Assembly (NCBI RefSeq): GCF_000283155.1
Contig: NW_004454163.1
Coordinates: 24,992,899 to 25,056,898 of the forward strand
Origin: Ceratotherium simum simum
Lineage: Eukaryota; Chordata; Mammalia; Perissodactyla; Rhinocerotidae
Length of the DNA stretch: 64,000 nt
Reading direction: 5' to 3'
A program made the position numbers and the translations under genes. Positions within the stretch are counted from its first letter, which is position 1; each line of letters starts with the position of its first letter. The notes beneath the pieces are model-generated. The model did not search any database. It was given only the letters and a program-made list of their open reading frames with translations, and had not been told where the DNA came from. This document shows, piece after piece, positions 60,208-64,000 of this stretch.

Positions 60208-60469
60208 ATATGTATAAACTGAAAGAAGCAATGTAAATGGAGGATAAATTATGTCCTTCTCCATATGCCACAAGGGAACCTGGAGAAAGGGTGTCTAACT
60301 GGAAGTCACAGTGAAAGGGAAAACCCGCTCAGAACATTTTGGAAAACGTGCATGGGTCTTATTAGCATTTTGTGTTTAATTGTGTCACAAAGAAATTAGG
60401 AAAATATCATATATGCATATAAATGAGGGGGTTATTTGATGAGAAGTGTGTCAACAGAGGAAGGGAGCA

Positions 60470-60600
60470 TAGTGGATTTTACAGTCTGTGAAATAAGGAT
60501 AACAATAGTACTTACCCCCTGGAATTGCTGCGAAGTTTAAATTAGTTAATACACGTAAGGTACTGTACTGGCTCGTTGCAGGTGCTCAGCAGGTGTAGCT
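60470..60600 (+). repeat. MIR SINE, 3' part
   Basis: 'agtctgtgaaataaggataacaatagtacttac' near 60483 and 'aatacacgtaaggtactgtactggctcg' near 60549 match the sense MIR tail. Confidence 0.85.
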
Positions 60601-60604
60601 AATG

Positions 60605-60790
60605 TTCTTGTTTAGAGTCAGACTAGATCTGGGTTTGAATTGCAGCTCCAGCAATTACTGTGACCCGGAACAAGGCCCTCCCCTCCTCAGCCTTAGTGTC
60701 CTCATCTCTCAGAAATCTCAGAATTGTTGTGAGGATTATGTAAACGTCATATCATGTAATCCTAGCACCAAGGGGTCTTCTACGCCTTAA
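60605..60790 (+). repeat. MIR SINE
   Basis: 'agtcagactagatctgggtttgaattgcagctccagcaattactgtgacc' near 60616-60665 and 'cctcagccttagtgtcctcatctctcag' near 60684 follow sense MIR; the tail (tgttgtgaggattatgtaaacg) is near 60725. It directly follows another MIR tail. Confidence 0.88.
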
Positions 60791-60794
60791 TACA

Positions 60795-60925
60795 ACAAAT
60801 ACCATCTGTTTTACAGAGGAAGAAGTAACTTGCCAAAGTCACAAAAGTGTGAGTAATAGACCAAGGATTTGAACTCAGTTCCTCTGACTAAATAGTTCAT
60901 GTTCTGTCTATTGCTTTTAAAGTAG
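60795..60925 (-). repeat. MIR SINE, antisense
   Basis: 'atctgttttacagaggaagaagtaacttgccaaagtcacaaaa' near 60804 and 'aaggatttgaactcagttcctctgactaaatagttcatg' near 60863 are the reverse complement of MIR, placed tail to tail with the preceding copy. Confidence 0.87.
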
Positions 60926-61964
60926 ACAGTCAATGAATATCAAAAATAAAAACAAAGACCAAGAAAGAAATGTTGATGGTGTTGCAACGATTGCCAGGGG
61001 CCATTGCCTTCATATAAGACCTGGAATTACTTCTTTCTTTGAGAATTTTCCATCAGCAATGTGAAAATCTTTGCAGAATCATAAAGTTAGAGCATGTTAA
61101 AGCAAAGAAAAAGGTTGTGTTTGTGGAAGATAATGTTCTGGGAACATGATCTCTTCTTTGTCAGTTCTAAGCCTAGGCAAACCAGTACAGAAAGCCCATT
61201 AAACTTTTCTCGCTGTTCTCTTCCTTTGTTCTCCCCTCCTTAAAGCCCACATTTGGAGTTAGGCAGCAGAATGTAATGCTGGGGGCAGACAGACACTACT
61301 ACAGCGGAGATCTTGTTCTCTAATAGTACTGTGAAATCGAGAGATTCTTTCTCGTATAAAATCATTAGCTTCACTCCATTCTATCATCAACATCATCAGA
61401 ATTAACCTACCAATTCAAATGGCAAATGTTTTATCTTACAATGCCTGGAGGTTATCACAAACCATTAGTGCCTCCATTTCATTGATCCAGGAGTCTAGAA
61501 TGGTGGTGATAGTGGAGAAATGCCTGCTTAAATTGTATATATCATTAGCTGCCTGATAGGAAAGCTAACCAGGGCAGGAAATCCCAAAATTTCATCTCAA
61601 GAACCAGGTCCAATTTAAGTTCAATCAGATATGAAATTAATAATATAAACTAACGAGAATTTTTTCTCAGACTACAAAATTATTTTGCACTTTACTTTGA
61701 GAAACATCTGTTGGGCAAAGTCCGGGGGCTGTGTTGTGTTCTCTTGGGAAGGAGTATACATGTATGTTACTTTTTTGCTTACATTTTGCACAAATCAGCA
61801 GACAAAACAATATTCTTATTTTAATTGCAGGTTCCATGAACTATTATGTGAAAGAATAACTTACAATAAATTATTGATGAGCAGTAATATATGGTAGTTT
61901 TTCAACCCAATTCTTGCCCTGTTAGCATTATTTGTCATTTACATATTTATTTAAGTAAAAACCA
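60926..61964. other. Unique sequence
   Basis: No gene or confident repeat was recognised. Confidence 0.5.
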
Positions 61965-62165
61965 TAATAATAACTAACATTTATTGAGCCTCTACCATTT
62001 ACCGGACACTGTTCTCCGTACTTTATAGAAATTAACTCATTAATTCACACACGTAAGTATCACTATTATTCCTATTTTACAGATGAACAAACCAGAGTAC
62101 ACAGGTTAGGAAACTTGCCCAACGTTATTCAGCTGGTAAGTGGCAGAGTCTGGATTGTAAAGCTT
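61965..62165 (-). repeat. MIR SINE, antisense
   Basis: 'aacatttattgagcctctaccatttaccggacactgttctcc' near 61976, 'cctattttacagatgaacaaaccagag' near 62070, 'aacttgcccaacgttattcagctggtaagtggcagagtctgg' near 62110 are the reverse complement of MIR, nearly full length. Confidence 0.9.
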
Positions 62166-62224
62166 TTACTTTAAATTTAGGTTATTTGAAAGTGTCACTT
62201 GTTCTATGACTTTTGCGTTATAAA

Positions 62225-62350
62225 CATAGCTTTTCTCTTTCACGAGATCTGGCCCTCTGTGGACGTATTCTGCTCTCTAACAGGCTCTTTGGGGTGGTGT
62301 CTGTGTCTGATTCATCTTTGTGTCCCCAAAGGGCTAAGCTGATGCCTTGC
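62225..62350 (+). repeat. L2 LINE fragment, sense 3' end
   Basis: 'aggctctttggggtggtgtctgtgtctgattcatctttgtgtccccaaagg' at about 62282-62332 matches the L2 3' region ('ccttgagggcagggactgtgtcttattcatctttgtatcccc'). Confidence 0.72.
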
Positions 62351-62824
62351 CCATAGTTTTACTAACTATAACAAATCTTACTTTCTTTTATATCAAATGA
62401 AAATGTGCTCTACATTCAGAAAATCTGGCCATGCACAATGTTTTGTAACCCCCACCAGGGATATGGTGTCCACAGTTTCCACTAAGTCTCTGAGTGGGTT
62501 GAAATACCTGGTCAATGTAGGCCATCTGAGAGAGGGAGCAAGGAAGTCTTCTAAGGTCTGTGCAAGGGGTCTGGACAGCACACCCCAGAAAGGAATGAAG
62601 GAACAGAACGTGGTGCCTTGAATTACGTGGAGCGGTAACTTTTCCTCGTGTTTCCCATCATGCCTCCACCCACGCAAACCAAGGAAGCAAGCCCCCTCCT
62701 GAAAGTCTTACTGTGGAAAACCAAACTTCAGATTCAGTAAAAGCAAGGAAAGAGAAAGAAAATGTAGACAACAGGAAGACCAGGTAAGTTATTTAAAACT
62801 TATAGAAGTCATGCAGAAGTTAAT
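62351..62824. other. Unique sequence
   Basis: No gene or confident repeat was recognised. Complementary open frames at 62393-62677 (minus, 94 codons) and 62397-62621 (plus, 74 codons) have no domain. Confidence 0.5.
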
Positions 62825-63165
62825 TTTTTTCAATGTAATTTTTATTTTGGAAGAATTTTAGATTTACAGGAAAGTGGCAAAAATAGTATAGGGAGTTCTT
62901 GTATACTTTCCACCCAGTTTCTCCTAATGCTGAAATATTAACATAACCGTGGTACATTTGACAAAGCTAAGATATGAACATTGTTGTAGTACTCTGAACT
63001 AGACTACAGACTTTATTTGGATTTTCCCAGTTTTTCCACTAATATCCTTTTCTTTTCCCTGGTCTTATATGGGAAACTAGTCTGCACATAGTCATCTTGT
63101 CTTCTAGTCTTCTCTAATCTGTGACAGCTTCTCTATCTTTCCTTGTTTTTCATTATCAGTTAACT
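62825..63165 (-). mobile_element. L1 LINE 3' region, antisense (M-type)
   Basis: 'ttttattttggaagaattttagatttacagg' near 62840, 'agttcttgtatactttccacccagtttctcctaatgc' near 62895, 'cgtggtacatttgacaaagctaag' near 62948 and 'tctgtgacagcttctctatctttccttgtttttcat' near 63118 follow the antisense of an L1M 3' UTR closely. No ORF is expected in this part. Confidence 0.85.
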
Positions 63166-63202
63166 TTTAAGAGGAAAAGGAGTTCTTTATATGTATCAAA
63201 AT

Positions 63203-63226
63203 ATTATGTGTGTGTATGTGTGTGTT
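63203..63226. repeat. Short TG-rich simple repeat
   Basis: Imperfect TG repeat (tatgtgtgtgtatgtgtgtg), about ten units with one interruption. Confidence 0.8.
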
Positions 63227-63249
63227 TACACAGAACGGTCAGTGAAGTT

Positions 63250-63530
63250 TCTCTGGAGGTAACACTTGAGCAGAGACCTAAATTTAAATGATAAGGAGAA
63301 TCAAGGGATGAAAAAGTCTTAGGAAAGAGATTCCAGGTAGGGAGAGTAGCACATACAAAGGTCCTGAGTCAGGAAGGCAGGAAAAAGTTTGCTGTGTTCA
63401 AGGAGTCAGGGAAAGCCAGCATGGTTGGAGTGGGATGGCCAGAGGAGGCACGTTGGGGAAGAGATCAAAGAGATCCAGGAGGTAGGCTAGGACCAGGTTC
63501 TGCAGGGCTTGAAGGCCATGGTTGTAAATG
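63250..63530 (-). repeat. L2 LINE, antisense
   Basis: 'ggaggtaacacttgagcagagacctaaattt' near 63254, 'cacatacaaaggtcctgagtcaggaaggcag' near 63351, 'cagcatggttggagtgggatgg' near 63418 and 'ggaccaggttctgcagggcttgaaggccatgg' near 63491 run in antisense L2 interior order. Open frames at 63394-63612 and 63398-63589 overlap and are not genes. Confidence 0.82.
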
Positions 63531-64000
63531 CAATATCTTTCCTGGAAAAATTCCTTTGTGTCTTCACAACACAAAACATAATTCTCCAAAAATCAGCTCT
63601 AGGTGGAATTAAGCTGTGACCACTCATATCCGGACAGGATTTCTCTGACCATCAGAATCAATCCACGTTCGTTCTTCAGAGGGCAGGCAGATATCCAACT
63701 ATTCTCTGAGATAGTCCAATAATACCTGTTTTTCCATGTGAGGTCCTGGCAGAATAAGCTAAAAGGAGTTGCCAATATTTCTGACTATCTAGGTGCTCGA
63801 TGATCCATTAGTTATAGGATCTTTCCTTCCCCCTGAAAACTATTACCCTAGCTTAATCTACCCCCACTCCCACTGCTCTGTCAATCAAATCTAGGCAAGT
63901 TGCCAAATATGACATTAAAATGAATCATATAATTATTTTGATGGTCTGAAGGAAAAATTATATCTCTTATAAGACGAGAGCAAGAAAGTATATATCCTCA
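63531..64000. other. Unique sequence to window end
   Basis: No gene or confident repeat was recognised. Confidence 0.5.

Larger units (their letters stand above)
58311..60469. other. Unique AT-rich sequence with hairpin and palindromes
   Basis: No gene or named transposon was recognised. It contains a perfect 11-base hairpin at 59660-59685 and an AT-rich duplicated palindromic block at 60111-60207, listed separately. Confidence 0.5.

Noticed and set aside
60795..60925. Possible repeat array such as CRISPR from the closely spaced MIR copies
   Set aside because: The units are diverged SINEs of different orientation without regular spacers; CRISPR is not expected in mammalian DNA.

Overview
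The window is non-coding mammalian nuclear DNA. It is AT-rich, CpG-poor and full of dispersed repeats. I found no convincing protein-coding exon, RNA gene, promoter or terminator. The organism is very probably a perissodactyl, most likely a horse (Equus) or close relative. The evidence is five copies of the tRNA-Ser-derived equine SINE (ERE) at 16242, 22272, 23296, 36162 and 56348, and one SINE with a tRNA-Glu head and an RTE-like tail at 26194. No bacterial, viral-replicon or CRISPR content was seen. All open frames are short (160 codons or fewer). The few with recognisable homology are decayed transposon coding sequence.

Layout. 1-12.8 kb is mostly single-copy sequence with two consecutive L2 remnants at 9.96-11.3 kb and a small CpG-rich spot near 1.1 kb. 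12.8-14.1 kb holds a clean hAT DNA transposon and a MIR interrupted by an LTR. 15-18.5 kb is a sense-strand L1/HAL1-like block carrying an ERE. 19.4-21 kb is a MIR split by a MaLR-type LTR, then an old L1 tail. 22.1-24.5 kb is an antisense L1 (ORF2 C-terminal half plus 3' UTR) hit twice by EREs. 24.5-25.9 kb is a decayed MaLR (ERVL) internal region. 26-27.7 kb holds an L2 broken by the tRNA-Glu SINE and another antisense L1 with a local inverted duplication. 28.7-34.4 kb has scattered L2, L1 and MIR.

34.4-36 kb is an AT-rich, repeat-free interval that looks like conserved non-coding sequence. 36-40.4 kb has a young ERE inside a MIR, a hAT copy inside another MIR, more MIRs and a long antisense L2. 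40.4-44.9 kb is mostly repeat-free and is the second candidate regulatory interval. 45-51.4 kb has L2, MIR, a solitary LTR and a third hAT copy. 51.4-56 kb is mainly unique. 56.1-57.2 kb is an antisense L1 with an ERE. 58-64 kb has MIRs, a hairpin and an AT-rich palindromic cluster near 60.1 kb, an antisense L1 3' end and an L2.

There is no gene system to assemble. The readable story is the order of insertions: L2 and MIR first, then L1, MaLR and hAT elements, and last the perissodactyl SINEs, which still show clean target-site duplications (TSDs). The region is either a gene desert or a very large intron; the sequence alone does not decide which. Repeat family names come from remembered consensus patterns, not a database search, and edges of old elements are approximate to tens of bases.
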